Source of the DNA: Parachlorella kessleri | Lineage: Eukaryota; Chlorophyta; Trebouxiophyceae; Chlorellales; Chlorellaceae | Direction of reading: 5' to 3' | Assembly (NCBI GenBank): GCA_001598975.1 | Contig: BBXU01003140.1 | Coordinates: 1-21,702 of the forward strand | Length of the DNA stretch: 21,702 bases | Part shown: in pieces, positions 1 through 11,635 of the stretch | Position numbering within the stretch: the first letter of the stretch is position 1 | Layout: the number at the start of each line of letters is the position of its first letter | Translations under genes and position numbers: made by a program | Notes under the pieces: generated by a model | The model's input: only the letters and a program-made list of their open reading frames with translations | Database searches by the model: none | What the model was told of the DNA's origin: nothing

Positions 1-21
1 GGGATTGCAGGGGGAGATGAG

Positions 22-3000
22 TGAACATGGCGGGGCACACTCCTGCTTCTGTGTCAACGCTGCTGCCGCAATCGACGGCGTACTTCCCCTGGGAGTGGGT
101 GGTTCTTGTGCGGGGCCAGGGTAGGCACCACTCAATGTGTGCCTCGTATGTGGCGGAATGGGGTGCTTTTGCCTGCCGTGAGGATGGACATGGTATTGGC
201 CTACCCAGCGTATGGGCGGTGCCTGCTGCCGGACCTGATTGCCTGATGATGGCGAGCCATGCTATGCAGACATTTACGGGCCTGAGACCGCCGCCTTGGT
301 GACCCTCAGGCTTCAGCTGCTTGACGCCGGGCAGGCCAGGTGAGCAGCACCCGGCCCGTAGCTGCGTAAAATTGATAGCGTGTCCTTTGGCCCGCCGAGC
401 AGGCGAGCAAGAACTGGCAGCTTCAGTCAATCAACATGGAACTGAGCATATGCTCAGTTAGCAAGTTGCCACCCCTAGACCAAGCAATTTGCCAGTCTAT
501 TTGGCAAGACAGACAACTTTTCTTGCCTATGCATACCAGGGTTGTACCAACATTTGCCCTCACACCTTTGCTTTTCACCACGCTGCCATCGTTGCAGGGG
601 CGCAAAGCGGCGCTTTGTGCTCAACTGGCGTGTTCCCTCCTGGATGGACCCACAGGACCTGAAGATTTTCATCAACGGCGACGAGCAGGATTCCTGCGCC
701 AAGGCGGCCAGGCTGGCTGCCACTGCCACAGGTGCCCCCCTCCCCCTCGGTCCTATCTTTCCAAGGCTGCCATCCGGAAGCCCTTTGTCAGTTGGTGTGG
801 TTGGGCAGCGTGTGTGCCACGAGAGAGTATTGTGAGACGGGACTGACTGTAGTCAACAGGCATCCTTGCCTGTGCACACAACCCGGTCCTTCTCCTTGCT
901 CCATGCCCAGCATGAGTCAAGGCATTCTCCTATCCAGTGGGCGGCCCGCGGATGGTTAGTGCGATTTGCTCTCATCCAATTCTCCCTGTGAGTGGCGTAT
1001 CACGTGTGACCCTGTCAAGACCTGCCCCCTCGCAGGCACCGGCCCGCCCAAGTACGGCCGGGGCGCCTCCTACTGCTCCCTGGGCCCCGACTGGAGCAGC
1101 GGGGACGTGGTGGAGGTGGAGATGCCCATGCGGTACCGGGTGGAGGACCTGAATGACGCCAGGAGGGAGATGCGGGACCTCAAGGCCGTCATGATGGGCC
1201 CGCTGCTCATGGCAGGTGGGCCGGGGCAAGTATATGTTTTTTGTGGTGAAGGTTCGGGCGTTTTGCTTGCAAAGGTTGGGTGGCAAGCCACTAGCCACTA
1301 GGCTACGCTGCTGGTGAAGTTCAGCTCCCCAAGGGTGTGGCGGCTGGCTGGCAGTGGTGCTCGGGCCGGTGCATTCGGGGCAGCAGTAGGAGGCGGTCAG
1401 CTTGGCCAGCATGCACGGCGGCCAGTTCTTGGCGCATTCCCAGCTTGCCGGCGGTGGCTGGCCTACCCCAGCCCTACCCCAGCAAGCCCCCCTGCGAGCA
1501 AGCCGCAGCCTGCCCCTCGTGGTGGGCGCTAGGGCACCACTGCTGCACCCAACGCGAGTGCCTATACTCCTGGCTGGCCCTCTGTAGGCCTCACTGATGA
1601 CACCCGGGACCTGGAAGCTGACCCGGAGCACATCGAGGATGCCATCAGGCTCCCAGATCCCCACGGCCTGGTGTCCCTGGAAGCCGGCCTTACCACAGGG
1701 GGCTCGCAGCCGGTGGTGCATTATGCACAGAAGCCACAGAAGACGCCGCTGCTGCTGCATGCCCGGGCCGGAGGCCAGGTGGCTGCGGCACCCAAGGTGA
1801 GTGGCTTGTAAAAGGGTGTGGTGAAGGACCGATATTGATGCACCACTCCCACGCTGAAATGCTTGGTATTTGAAGGCATCTTGAGTATAACCAATAAGGG
1901 TGAATCGAGGCTGGGGCATGCGTCCTAAAACCCCCAAACTGGTTGATGCTGAGGTTTCCAGACGCACATCCACTGCCCCAGCATCCGCGAAGGCGCGGGC
2001 GCCGCTTCCTGCAAGCTTTTCAGTGGCTGGGAGGTTTGCCATCATAGGTGTCACCGATTGCACAGCAAGGGATGGTTCCTCACAACCGGCTGGACTGCCT
2101 GCAGGAGGCTCTGCTGGCAACTCGGGCTGCCGCCATGGACGCTACCTACCGACTGGTACCCGGCGGGGACACCGCGGATGCCCCCCACCAGCAGCAGCGC
2201 GTGACCCTCGAGAGCATGAGCCGCCCTGGCTTCTACCTATGCACTGACGGCAGGGTGAGTAGGGCATTATCCGACTTCTTTGCTTCGGTGGGAAGGGATG
2301 GAGAACCCCTGCCTTGGGAAGCTAGCTGTTAGGGTGGTGATGCAAAGTGACTGGGGAGCTTCCATTGCTTTGCTGTTGCATGCTGGAGGATGTTGCTATG
2401 CTGCACTGCAACGGCACTACTGCACAAGGTGGACGCTTGTAAATTGAGCATTTTGCCGCACGGGCTGTGAGCCATCATGCCTCTAAGGAGAGGCCCAAAG
2501 CTCATTTCGTACGGCGGTCCACCCCTGACCACTTGTCATGTCATGGCTGTGCACCTCCTTTCAGGGCGGCCTGATGCTGTGCCAGCCTTCACAAGGGAAC
2601 GGCCAGGTGTTGACATTCGCAAAGCGGGATGTGGGTCAGGGGGAAAGTGCTGGCCCCACTTTAGAGCTGGAGCCGCTGAACAGCACGGAGGCTCCTTCAC
2701 GCCTGGCCGTCCCACTTGGCATGGGGCATGATACAGAGGTGGGCAGGGCGGGGCACCTGGTGCCTGATGAAACCCTAGGGCAGAGGGAGGCGACCTGTGC
2801 TGCCTGCAGTTGGGCTGCGGGCTGGCTTGTTTCCTTGCACACCTGCAAGGGGCGGGTGGCTAGCTCGTGGTGGCCCAGCTTGCGCTGGTTACATTCTCTC
2901 CTTCCTCAACCCTGGTTTCCTGCAGGTTGCACTATCTGAGCTTACTATTGCTGTTACCGGCCTGCGCCTGGGCCCGCCGGCAGCGCCCAAGTACCCGCCA

Positions 3001-3165
3001 GGCGCTCGCTTGCTGAAGGGCAACAACCGATCGTACCTGCTCCTGCCGCTGGGCCAGATCATGGATGAGCGCTACACAGCCTACTTCCACTTCGTGAAAC
3101 CGTCAGCCCAGCTTGAGAGGGGCGACGATGGCGCAGGCAAGGATGCAGCGGCGCTGGAAGAATAG
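22..3165 (+). CDS. GH127 (DUF1680) beta-L-arabinofuranosidase-like protein, 3' part only
   Basis: Exons by hand: 22-120 (least certain), 270-339, 598-731, 1036-1215, 1588-1796, 2066-2254, 2565-2738 and 2926-3165 (stop TAG), about 430 residues. All introns are GT-AG and phases agree. The product matches the C-terminal beta-sandwich half of plant-type GH127 proteins: FVLNWRVPSWM, then SSGDVVEVEMPM and AVMMGPLLMAGLTDD, and near the end LLLPLGQIMDERYTAYFHFV. This mirrors the family order of 'LRIPSW', 'GD.L.L.LP', 'GP.LLAGHT.D' and 'FLLAPL..DE.YT.YF'. GH127 enzymes remove non-reducing-end beta-L-arabinofuranose from glycans such as hydroxyproline-rich glycoproteins. The (alpha/alpha)6 barrel with the catalytic Glu and Cys should be encoded left of position 1, so activity cannot be judged. 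Exon 22-120 rests on PQSTAYFPWE, which resembles the family motif before the sandwich, and on a phase match; its acceptor is weak. Family confidence is high; substrate is inferred. Confidence 0.87.
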
Positions 3166-4086
3166 AAGGGGAGGGCTGAGTAATGTGGGGCTTACTGTGA
3201 GGTGTCTGCTGGGTGTAAGCTCGAGCTGCTGTATAGTTGCATGGTGCAACTTCTGACCTGCCTAGTTGTGATACATTTTGAAACTCTGGTATCATGGCTC
3301 AAGTTTTTCGGTGCATTTTTCTGCAATTTTAGTGCGGGAGCCTGTATCCACCCCTTTTCTGAGTGCATGTTGAACGAAAGTCCCTTGGGGCCTACCAACC
3401 TGTACTGCTCTGTTGTCATTGTGCACCCCATCCTAGATATACTACCCTACTTACTAGCCTTAGCTATTTGCACACATTCAACATCCACAACTAGTGCCTT
3501 ACCATGCATATCCGAGCTGAATTTGTAGTAGGAGTGTCGTAACTAGAGTGATGGCCCTATGTACAGGACGCAGTCGGCAGCTATGACCTTGCAAGCATGA
3601 CCTTACAATTGTGCCAGAGGGGACAACTGCGCAGGTGCGCCAGCCACTGGCAGCAGCTCTCAGTTGACATGCAGCCCTTGTAACGCTACTGACATGCTAC
3701 AGATCATTCTCTCCACCAGACCCGGTGCCACACTGCACATTGACCACCCAAAGGTCCATGATGCCTCGCGCTGCAGGTAAATCCCCTTGCCACCATCTGC
3801 TTTCATGCCTGTTGCTTGCACTGCCGTTGCATCGGGCAGGCGTCCCAGAGAGTGTCATTTGGGCTTCGCAACCAAATCCTTTCCAAACTTGCCGCTGGTA
3901 CGCCTAGCAGTACGCTGGGTGTACAGCCTCTCCCAAAGGTCCATGCTGGCAGTACTGCTATATGTACCGCTCACTGTTATCGGAACCTTGGCTGCCAATC
4001 GTGCATTGTAACCGTTATCAATTTCTGGCGGAGTATTCGTGCGTTACACAGGGTATAGAAGATAAACTGCTGCAGACCTGCGCAGC
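3166..4086. other. intergenic region between GH127 gene and GYF gene
   Basis: No convincing exon was found on either strand. It should hold the 3' UTR of the upstream gene and the promoter and 5' UTR of the next. A 14-base word, CCCAAAGGTCCATG, occurs at about 3748 and again at about 3933. I see no clear TATA box close to the start codon at 4087. Confidence 0.5.
3214..3218 (+). promoter_or_regulatory. possible poly(A) signal TGTAA
   Basis: TGTAA is the usual polyadenylation signal of green algae such as Chlamydomonas. This copy lies about 50 bases after the GH127 stop codon on the same strand. A five-base word occurs often by chance, and I saw no similarly placed copy after the other genes. 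Confidence 0.3.
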
Positions 4087-5357
4087 ATGGCAGACGCACC
4101 ATCAAGCTCAGCGGCGCAGCAACCGACCAAGGGAAAGAAGAAGGCAGCAGCGTCGACATCAGCAGAAACGTTTAAACCCAGGGAACCTTTCAAACCAGTG
4201 AGGCCTAACGCATATGGGCGGCAGGTTGCAGACTTCGTGAGGACTGCCACAGCCAAGTGAGTGGGGAGTATCGACGTATTGACTAGGTAGTCAGGCTGCA
4301 GCCGTCTGGGCAGGAAGGAAAACACAGCTGTGGCTACACACAGCGGGGGGCAACACACAGGAGGGCATCCCTTCAACAGTGCCAAACCTTTGTTGGTGAC
4401 TGTCCCCCCTGGTTTGTGTCTAGCTTGAAGTCTAGAGGTACAGTGCTAGATAGAGACAAGCAGGGGCGCCTGCCAGAGTGCTCTCTTCCTTACACTTGTG
4501 TGCGTCAGATGATGGGCACCGCTCCTCTGCCTGCAGGAACGTGTGGTATTACAGGCAAGTCCAGACGAAGCAACTCTTTGTTGGAGTTTCAGGGCTGGCC
4601 TCAGCCAATTGCTGAGTGCACTCAGCCCCAGCTGATGCTCTGCAAAGGGCACACATCATTCACGGCACTGCACAGGCCCGCTTGCATGGCTGGCACAGTA
4701 GGGCATCAACCGCAGGCAAAGGCCAGTCACGCAAGTCCACTGCGGGCACCCCAGTCAACATTTAACACATTAGATGTGCAGGGACCGGTTGAACGTGCCT
4801 CGAGGCCCCTGCACACTGCCCGTCCTCAAAGAGGCTTGGGTGAACGGTGTGATTGACAGCAACACGCTTATATGGGGCCAGGGCCTGGCGGACTTCATCC
4901 CCATCAGGAACGTGCGGACACTGGTGCCACAGATTCGCACAGTCGAAGGTGAGGTGGCAGCAGGTTTTGAATGTCATAGGTGGGTTAAATGTGTCCACAG
5001 GCTGCTGCTATCGCCTGGTTTCGCAATGAGGGGCATGCAGGTGCCTTGAGTGCAGGTAGGACATGTTGCAGGCCGGAGTACTGGTGGGGTTTTTGGTAAT
5101 GTTGCTGTTTTTTGTAGATCTGCCGTGTGTGGTTGGGACTGGCAGCGTCTCGGCCATTGTTTGTCTGTAGTGTTCCTGCCTAAGGGCCCCTGGTTCCCAG
5201 TTTACACATGTCTGTGCTGCAACCCTTCCCTGCAGTCCAACTAGCAACATGGGTGAAGAAGCAGTTTGCATTGAAGCCAGCGCTGTCCCAGTCGCGGAAG
5301 GAGCGGGCAGAGCAGCGACCAGGGACACGGACCACGCAAGTCGACACCATGTTCTAA
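4087..5357 (+). CDS. small GYF_2-domain protein (158 aa)
   Basis: Four exons: 4087-4256, 4537-4554 (18 bases), 4782-4948 and 5236-5357 (stop TAA), giving 158 residues. Residues 1-57 are polar and Lys/Ala-rich (KGKKKAAAS) and probably disordered. Residues about 59-108 form a GYF_2-like domain: VWYYRD at 59-64, RGPCTLPVLKEAW at 70-82, then NTLIWGQGLADFIPIRNV at 90-107. These give the WYY, GP...L..L and 'W..GL.DW.P+' pattern of the family. The tail (119-158) is basic and carries QLATWVKKQF. GYF-type domains usually bind proline-rich peptides, so an adaptor role is likely; the partner is unknown. No clear organelle transit peptide or membrane segment is visible. Intron 2 is GC-AG. Phases agree throughout and the conserved domain is continuous only with the tiny exon included, which is the best support for the model. 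Confidence 0.87.
4537..4554 (+). other. 18-base microexon of the GYF gene
   Basis: It lies between a CTGCAG acceptor and an AG|GCAAGT donor and supplies NVWYY plus parts of two split codons. This is the N-terminal aromatic core of the GYF domain. It has phase 2 on both sides, so skipping it would keep the frame but remove the conserved WYY. Confidence 0.8.
4555..4781 (+). other. GC-AG intron in the GYF gene
   Basis: The donor is AG|GCAAGT, the strong consensus expected of GC-type donors, and the acceptor is GTGCAG. The split codon AG+G gives Arg and joins VWYY to RDRLNVPRGPC in frame. A GT donor three bases further on would shift the frame against the GYF domain. Confidence 0.8.
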
Positions 5358-6286
5358 GCAGGTGTGGGCCCGCTTTCACGGCGTGATCATAGCCCCACGG
5401 GTGATTGGGCGATCAAGGGTCGAATCAGCTGGAGCTGCAGGGTGGCATTGGACGCCAATTTTGGCCGCATGTGGGCCCAGCAGCAGGGCGCATGGCGAAG
5501 CCTGCTGCTGCATGCGCCAAGTTGGCTGCTGGGCGGTATAACCTTGGGTAGCTCTGTTGACACTGACAGTCTTCTCATCACAGCTGGGCCCATTTTGCCC
5601 TTGGGCTGAGCCTTGTGAGGTGCGAGCACCCCAGTTTGTCCGTGTAGGTAGGTTAGCTTGTACTGTTGGCTTGCAGTGCGGTTTGTTAAATTCGGGGCGG
5701 CCTGTGGTTGCGTTCCATCCTACTCAAGGTTGGCCATGTTGCTTGGCAGTCGCACGCAAACCTCCGCGGTTGGACTCTTTCTCTATACTCCTTTGGTAAG
5801 CTTGTATAGTGGCAAAGCAATAGCACTGAGGCGCAACTATTAAGTTGGGCTGTTGGTGATGAGTTCACTTGTCAGGTCACGGCCCCTCGACATGCGGCAG
5901 GAAAGGGTGCAATGATATGCTGCACATACACGCATGGCTTTTGCAGGAACACCCTCGCTGAATGCATCCTTGTGTGCAAGGCAGTCATTAGGTAGCAAAC
6001 GCAGGGCGGGGCTAGACCCTAGGTCTCATGTCACTTCTGGCCGGCCCATTGCAGCAACAAGAGCAGCAGCAACCGCGGCACTCATGCAGCCCAGCCCAAG
6101 CGTTGCCCTTCGCCAGCACGGGCTTCCCCATAGCAGTGAGCCAGCCCGGCTAAAGCGCCCCGGCAGTATGACAAGCAGGGAAGCAGTGCCCACCAAGGCA
6201 TCCACCTTCTGCCAAACATCCTTGGCCTGGCTGCCTACCCACAACAGCCTGTGCTGGGGCCCCTGTGGCACGCGCTGAGCACCTCC
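5358..6286. other. convergent intergenic region (3' ends of GYF gene and GUF1)
   Basis: Contains the two 3' UTRs. An open frame on the plus strand at 5934-6278 begins with a transit-peptide-like stretch, but I found no conserved domain or splice support and it ends next to the GUF1 stop. No TGTAA signal was seen for either gene. Confidence 0.5.
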
Positions 6287-9200
6287 TCAGCCCTTGTTCC
6301 CCGCCCGCATGAGCTCGTGGAAGACTTCCTGCGGGACATCCACGCTGCCCAGGCGGCGCATGCGCTTCTTGCCCTCCTTCTGCTTCTCCAGCAGCTTGCG
6401 CTTCCTGCAGGGGCACAGGCGGACGGTCGTGGTCCATAGCCATTTGCGAGGTGACGAGCAGTCGGAAGCAGAATTGGAAAGCGTCAACGCTGCCTGCAGA
6501 CAAATCTGCACCTAAGCTGCTGGCAGCATGAGGCAGCTCAAATCCGAACTCACACCCCAGCGTAGCCAGATATTGCATGCACAGCAGCTGGCATGCTTTG
6601 CAAATAAGAAGTGGTGCTGCAGAAGGAAGTGCCTGTTTTGCAACCCACCTGCTGATGTCGCCGCCATAGCACTTGGCCAGCACGTTCTTGCGGAAGGCCT
6701 TCAGCGTCTCCCGAGCCACAATCTTCCCGTTAGCAGCTGCCTGTCAAAGAGCAACAGCGAATCGCACGTTTCAAAGGATGGCAACCAGTGACTTACGCTA
6801 GAGGAGCAGTTGTTGGGCATCCCAGGGCGCAGCAACAGACGCTGCTCAAAGCAGGACACACAGACTGCACTTGGCACGACAACGCACTCGCCTACTGCAG
6901 GGCCCTCAAACCTTGCTTCAAAACTCAGGCAAGACTCGGGCGCATTGTGCATCCACTCCTGTTAGTACAGCCCAGCTCTCACTCCCTGTTGGCACCACCT
7001 GCCACTTTTACTAACAACAGCTGAGCAGCACTTGCCTGCAGCGCTATCTCAAACTGCTGCCTGTCCATCAGCTCTCTGAGCTTTGCCACCAGGCGGCGGC
7101 CCACCGCGGTCGCCTTGTTGCGGTGGCAGATGCGGGCCAGGGCATCCACCGGCTCAGTGTTGATGAGGATGTCCAGCCGCTGCAGGTCGGCCTGCCTGTA
7201 CAGCATATGCACGTACCTTGCTGACAGATTCATGCATGCATGCATGGTGCAACGGTGGGCCACGGCTCGCAATCAGGGCATAGGGTTGCTGCTGCCAGCC
7301 AACATGGTAGAGTAGGCCTTGCTGGAGGTGTGGCTGGGGCAATGCCAGTGCAGACACTACTGTCTGCCTGCCAGATAGCATATGGCAGGCGAGTGAGCAT
7401 GGCAGCACCATGGATATACGTGTGGATGTCTCACCAAGAGAGAAGCAGCCACGTGCTCAAACCAGCCACGCGCTGAGCCGACAGGCCCCTTTCAACATCC
7501 CGCGACCTCTCGCACCAACATCAGTGGCTCGCCCCTGCCCCGGCCCCAGGCACCGCCTCACCTGTACTCGCCCTCCTCGTAGTCAAAGGAGGCATAGCCG
7601 GAGCTCACTGACTTGAGCTCGTCGTAGAAGTCACCCCCGAGTTCAGCCAGCGGCAGGACATACCTGTACACAGCATACAAGGCAGACTCTGGTTCAGCGG
7701 CAGCGACAAAACACCACAACCGTCTATGCCAACCTAGCCCAGCCCCCGGGCTCATGTTGCCGCGCCCCGCTGCCTCTCACGCAGCTGGTGCAGCCGGCAC
7801 TCCAGCTGCTGCCCACCAGCAAGCAAGGCTGGAGCCCAGACCACTGAATGCTCTCTCGGCGGGGACCACCGTCATCACCCACATACCCATCCCAATGCCT
7901 ACCATTGCCAGGATGAGGAGCACGACCCTCCCACAACACCGCAGACAGCAATCCCTCCCAAGGAGCCTACCACCAGCCAGCAGCTGGCGCACTCACTTGA
8001 GCAGGGTGCGGCTGGTGCCTATAACCGCGTGCTCCTGCATCTCCCCCCGCCTGTCCTGGCACAGCTCCATGATGGCGCCCACATACTCGCTGGGGCTCAC
8101 GATGGTGGCGTGCACCGTCGGCTCCCACACTGCACACAGGCACCGCACGCCAGCCAGCCAGCACGCCGAGATTCACATGCCGTCCTCTGAGGCCTGCTTG
8201 GCTGCTCAGCATTGCGGGTTCTGCTGCTGGCTCTGCTGGTCCTGGGCGCATGCCCGTGGCGACCACGCCACCAGCACTGCAGACCTTGCCATATAAAGGA
8301 CCAAGGCGCCACCACATATGTACCAACGTCAGCCACCAGGCACGGATGGTCCTTAATAAATAGAGCATGCACCAGGCGCGGCTGGTCCCATCGGCTGCCA
8401 CACCTGCGGACAGCTTGGTGTTGAGGGGGAACTCGGCCGGGTTCTGCAGCTCCTGGATCTCCCCGCTGGGCAGCTGGATCCTGCACATCACCCAGCAACA
8501 CATGCATGCCAGCCCTGGGTGCGACAACGTGCTCCTTGGCTCCCAAACCCAACCATTGGTGTGGGCAAACACTCATTGCACCACACCTTGGACTGCGCAA
8601 CGCCTCCGTGTGCAAGCAAGTGTTGAGAGGGAAGGCAAGTCTGAAGTCTGAGGAATTACCTGCAAGGCACCGTGGGGGCAGTGACTATCACGCTGGCACC
8701 ATGCTCTTGCTCCAGCCGCTGCCGGAAGACCTGCATGACAAGGGCATGCCTACTGACAGGCGGACAAGCTCAAAAACCAAAGCGTGCCTTGCCATGGAAT
8801 GTGCTCTGGCCTATTGATATTTTTAAAGGTGGCTATCCATCACATAACACTTGTGCAGTGGCTGGCATTCCTTGGATGTTGAAGGCCCAGCCTGCCTAGG
8901 CCAGGGCAGGGCAGCCCAGCAGTTTCCTCCAGTGTACCAAGCAATGTACCTCCTGCTCCCCCTGCCACCACAAGACTCACGCACATCCATGTGCAGCAGT
9001 CCCAGGAAGCCGCAGCGATAGCCAGCCCCCAGCGCGTTGGAGTTCTCCCGCCGCACGGTGACACTTGCATCGTTCAGCGTGAGCCGCTCCATGGCCGCCT
9101 GCAGCTGCTCAAAGCCGGCGGCGCTGAGCGGGAAGATGCCTGCACGACGAGGACATTGTCATGAACCTCCAGGGCAGGGAGCGAACTGCAGCAAGCTGGC

Positions 9201-11635
9201 ACTGCACGCACCAGCTTTGGCAGGTAAACACGTGCTCACTTCCAGGCGAGGGGCGCACAGGAAGGACACGCCTGGCATGTACTTGGGCACGCCAACAAGG
9301 CTAGCCAGCACTTGCGAGCCCACCTGCAAAGACCATGGATTTGGCCGGCTTGAAGCCCGGCAGCTGCTGCACGGGGCGGCGTGCCAGGTGCCAGGTGTCG
9401 CCCACCCGCGCTGACCGGGTGTCCTTCATGCCCACCAGCATGTAGCCCACCTACAAGGAGGTAGTAGGGGCAGGCTGCTTGCCCGCAGTGACGGTGGTAG
9501 GTCACACTGGACGGAAGCCGGGGCAGCAGCTTGACATCTGCCAATGGTGTCCCACGGCGTGGAAAATAATCTGCTGGGACTCTGCATCACATTATCCTCG
9601 AGCCACCCAGCGGTGCTCCAATCTTGTCTCAACACAGATACCGCTCGCAGATCCTCTGCAAGCTACTGGCCTGCACCCATCTATTTTTCACCACCAGCCG
9701 TTCCGCCAACTCCATGTCTAGAGGCGCAGGCTAATCCGATACATCCAGCTGCCATGGCCAGCATGTCCACTGCACATCACAGCCACATTCAGTACCCTCA
9801 GATCCCCCCAAAGCTCCAGGCAGGCAGTAGCGAGCGTGCTGCCCTGCCACGGTTCCCACCTGCCCTGTGAGCAGCTCCCCAGTAGGTGTGGGGTCGGGGG
9901 CCAACAGGCCTACCTCCCCCACCTCCCAGGCTTCACCGCTGCTCATGGCGATGAGCTTGTCGCCTTTACTCACTCGCCCATCAATCACCTCCACAAGGCA
10001 CACCACGCCCCTGCGGTGCAGCCCAGGCACCATGGTGTAAGTGCGCACGAGCTGACATTCGCAAAACCACGGATTGCCGTCCAGTCTCTGGCAGGCACAG
10101 CAGCGAAGTGTAGGGCTGCATCACAGTGCAGACTGTCAAGACCACACGAACATAGCGTGGAGCCGCAGCAGGCCTTTGCAAGCCCACCTGTACTCGTCGT
10201 GGTAAGCGTCAAACAGCAGCAGGCGTGGGTCCCCTTCCACATTGCCCTTGGGGGGCGGTACACGGTTGATTACCGCCGGCAGCACAGACTCTATGCCAAG
10301 GCCTGGTTACAAGCAAAAGAAGGACAACACCCAGGTTACCTCCTTTCAGTCCCTCCCCTGGAGTGCACACAAGGCATGCACCCACCACCTGTGTAAATCT
10401 TAAGCAAATATGGGCGACATGGGCTGAAGCTCGCCACAGCACGCAGCCTTACCAACCTGCCAGGCCAGCCATGCACCCCAGGCCGCAACCCTCTCACCAA
10501 CCCACCAGCACTCCCACCTGTTTTGGCTGAGATGTGCAGGCATTCCTCTGGAGCCACATCAAATACCTCCAGCAGCTGCTGTGCCACCCGCTGTGGCTCA
10601 GCACCGGGCAAGTCTATCTTGTTTAGCACAGGCACAATGGCCAGGTCCTGCTCAAACGCCAGGTAGAAATTAGCTACTGTCTGCGCCTGCAGCACATCCA
10701 CGTGGGCAGCCACTACTGGATACCGTTATCCAAGGGGGCGCACGAAAAGCCTTGATGAACCTGCTGGCAAGGACTGATGATGACGAGAAGAAAGGGAAGC
10801 CATTCCGAATGCACGACCCCTCGGTGCCTCATGATCAGTCTTTGCTAATGGTGTCATCAGTTTGAAGAGCTCCGGAAGGTGGGTAGGTATGGTTCAAGCC
10901 CAGCCTGCCAACAACCCAAGGCTCCGTACCATCCACCCACCTGCACCCCCTGCGCCGCATCAACCAGCAGCAGCGCGCCCTGGCAGGCGGCCAGAGAGCG
11001 GCTGACCTCGTAAGAGAAGTCTACATGGCCAGGCGTATCAATCAAGTTGAGGAGGTAGTCAGCACCTCTGTGGCGGAAGACTAAAGATACCGTCTGGGCC
11101 TGCGAACATGGTAAGTGCGGTATCAGCCTTCCCCTCTCAGTGTGCATTTGTTCAGCAACAGACTCGCGCAGCAGTTACCCTAAGCCTCTTCGTCACCCAG
11201 CGGAATGCATGTACCCACTTTGACAGTGATGCCTCGCTCCTTCTCCACTTGCAGCTTATCCAGGTACTGTGAGTGGCCAGCCGTGATGGCTCCCGTGCTC
11301 TCTAGCAGCCTGTCAGCTAGTGTGCTCTTGCCGTGGTCCACGTGTGCTATGATAGAGAAGTTGCGTATTCGTTCCGGGGGGAAATGCTGCACTGTATACC
11401 CGCCCCGCACGAAGCCCTTGTCAGGGTCCACGCCACTGCTGTCAGCTTGGGGTTGACAGCTGCTAGTGGTGAACGCCGCCTGCTGCTGCAGCGCTCCTAG
11501 CAGCGCCCAGGCCTTGTTGACGTTGTAAGAAGGGGATAGAGCGTGTGTTCCAGGCGCTTGCAGCGCCTCAACGGCGGCAAGCAGCCATCGTCCAGGTGGA
11601 TGTACCAGGGAGCCTGCTTGCCGCAACCAGTGCAT
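6287..11635 (-). CDS. GUF1: translation factor GUF1 (EF4/LepA), mitochondrial type
   Basis: Fourteen exons, in coding order: 11219-11635, 10941-11099, 10518-10686, 10188-10302, 9860-10010, 9324-9450, 8985-9139, 8660-8730, 8404-8480, 7997-8129, 7562-7663, 7036-7195, 6649-6740 and 6287-6404. Total 2046 bases, 681 residues. GTPase motifs: AHVDHGKS 97-104, GIT 135-137, DTPGH 160-164, NKID 214-217, SAKTG 245-249. The LepA-type [11 protein letters not shown] ends at residue 431. The EF4-specific C-terminal domain carries [13 protein letters not shown] (to 642) and [15 protein letters not shown]. Wording such as [14 protein letters not shown] and [12 protein letters not shown] fits mitochondrial GUF1 rather than the chloroplast LepA of plants. 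The first 85 residues or so precede the conserved core and can serve as a mitochondrial presequence. An in-frame TGA shortly upstream supports this ATG. EF4 binds translating ribosomes and aids mitochondrial protein synthesis under stress. Intron 12 is GC-AG. Confidence 0.95.
6741..7035 (-). other. GC-AG intron 12 of GUF1, carrying a dispersed repeat
   Basis: On the minus strand the donor is CTGCAG|GCAAGT and the acceptor is TTGACAG. Joining exon 12 (ending FEIALQ) to exon 13 (starting [11 protein letters not shown]) restores the conserved LepA C-terminal domain exactly. The dispersed repeat at 6922-7015 begins about 20 bases from the donor. Confidence 0.85.
6922..7015. repeat. dispersed repeat, copy 1 (in GUF1 intron 12)
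   Basis: About 94 bases that align in the same orientation with 20730-20838. Both copies begin AACTCAGG(C/T)AAGACTC and share GCATCCA, CCAGCCCAGCTCT or a close variant, ACTCCCTGTT and a final ACTAAC. By eye they are roughly 80 percent identical apart from an extra CCAGT-rich block in copy 2. No coding capacity, terminal inverted repeats or target-site duplication is evident; it may be a fragment of a short non-autonomous element. Confidence 0.7.
7231..7246. repeat. CATG microsatellite, four units
   Basis: Four perfect tandem copies of CATG, inside GUF1 intron 11. Self-complementary and probably without function. Confidence 0.8.

Noticed and set aside
972..2120. Long minus-strand open frame of 382 codons
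   Set aside because: It runs antisense across three well-supported GH127 exons and their introns, has no recognisable domain, and is explained by the GC-rich codon pattern of the opposite strand.
3748..3946. 14-base word CCCAAAGGTCCATG seen twice
   Set aside because: Too short, with no flanking similarity, to call a repeat family or regulatory site.
5934..6278. Plus-strand frame of 114 codons with a transit-peptide-like start
   Set aside because: No domain after the start, no splice sites giving a longer protein, and it lies in the shared 3' region beside the GUF1 stop codon.
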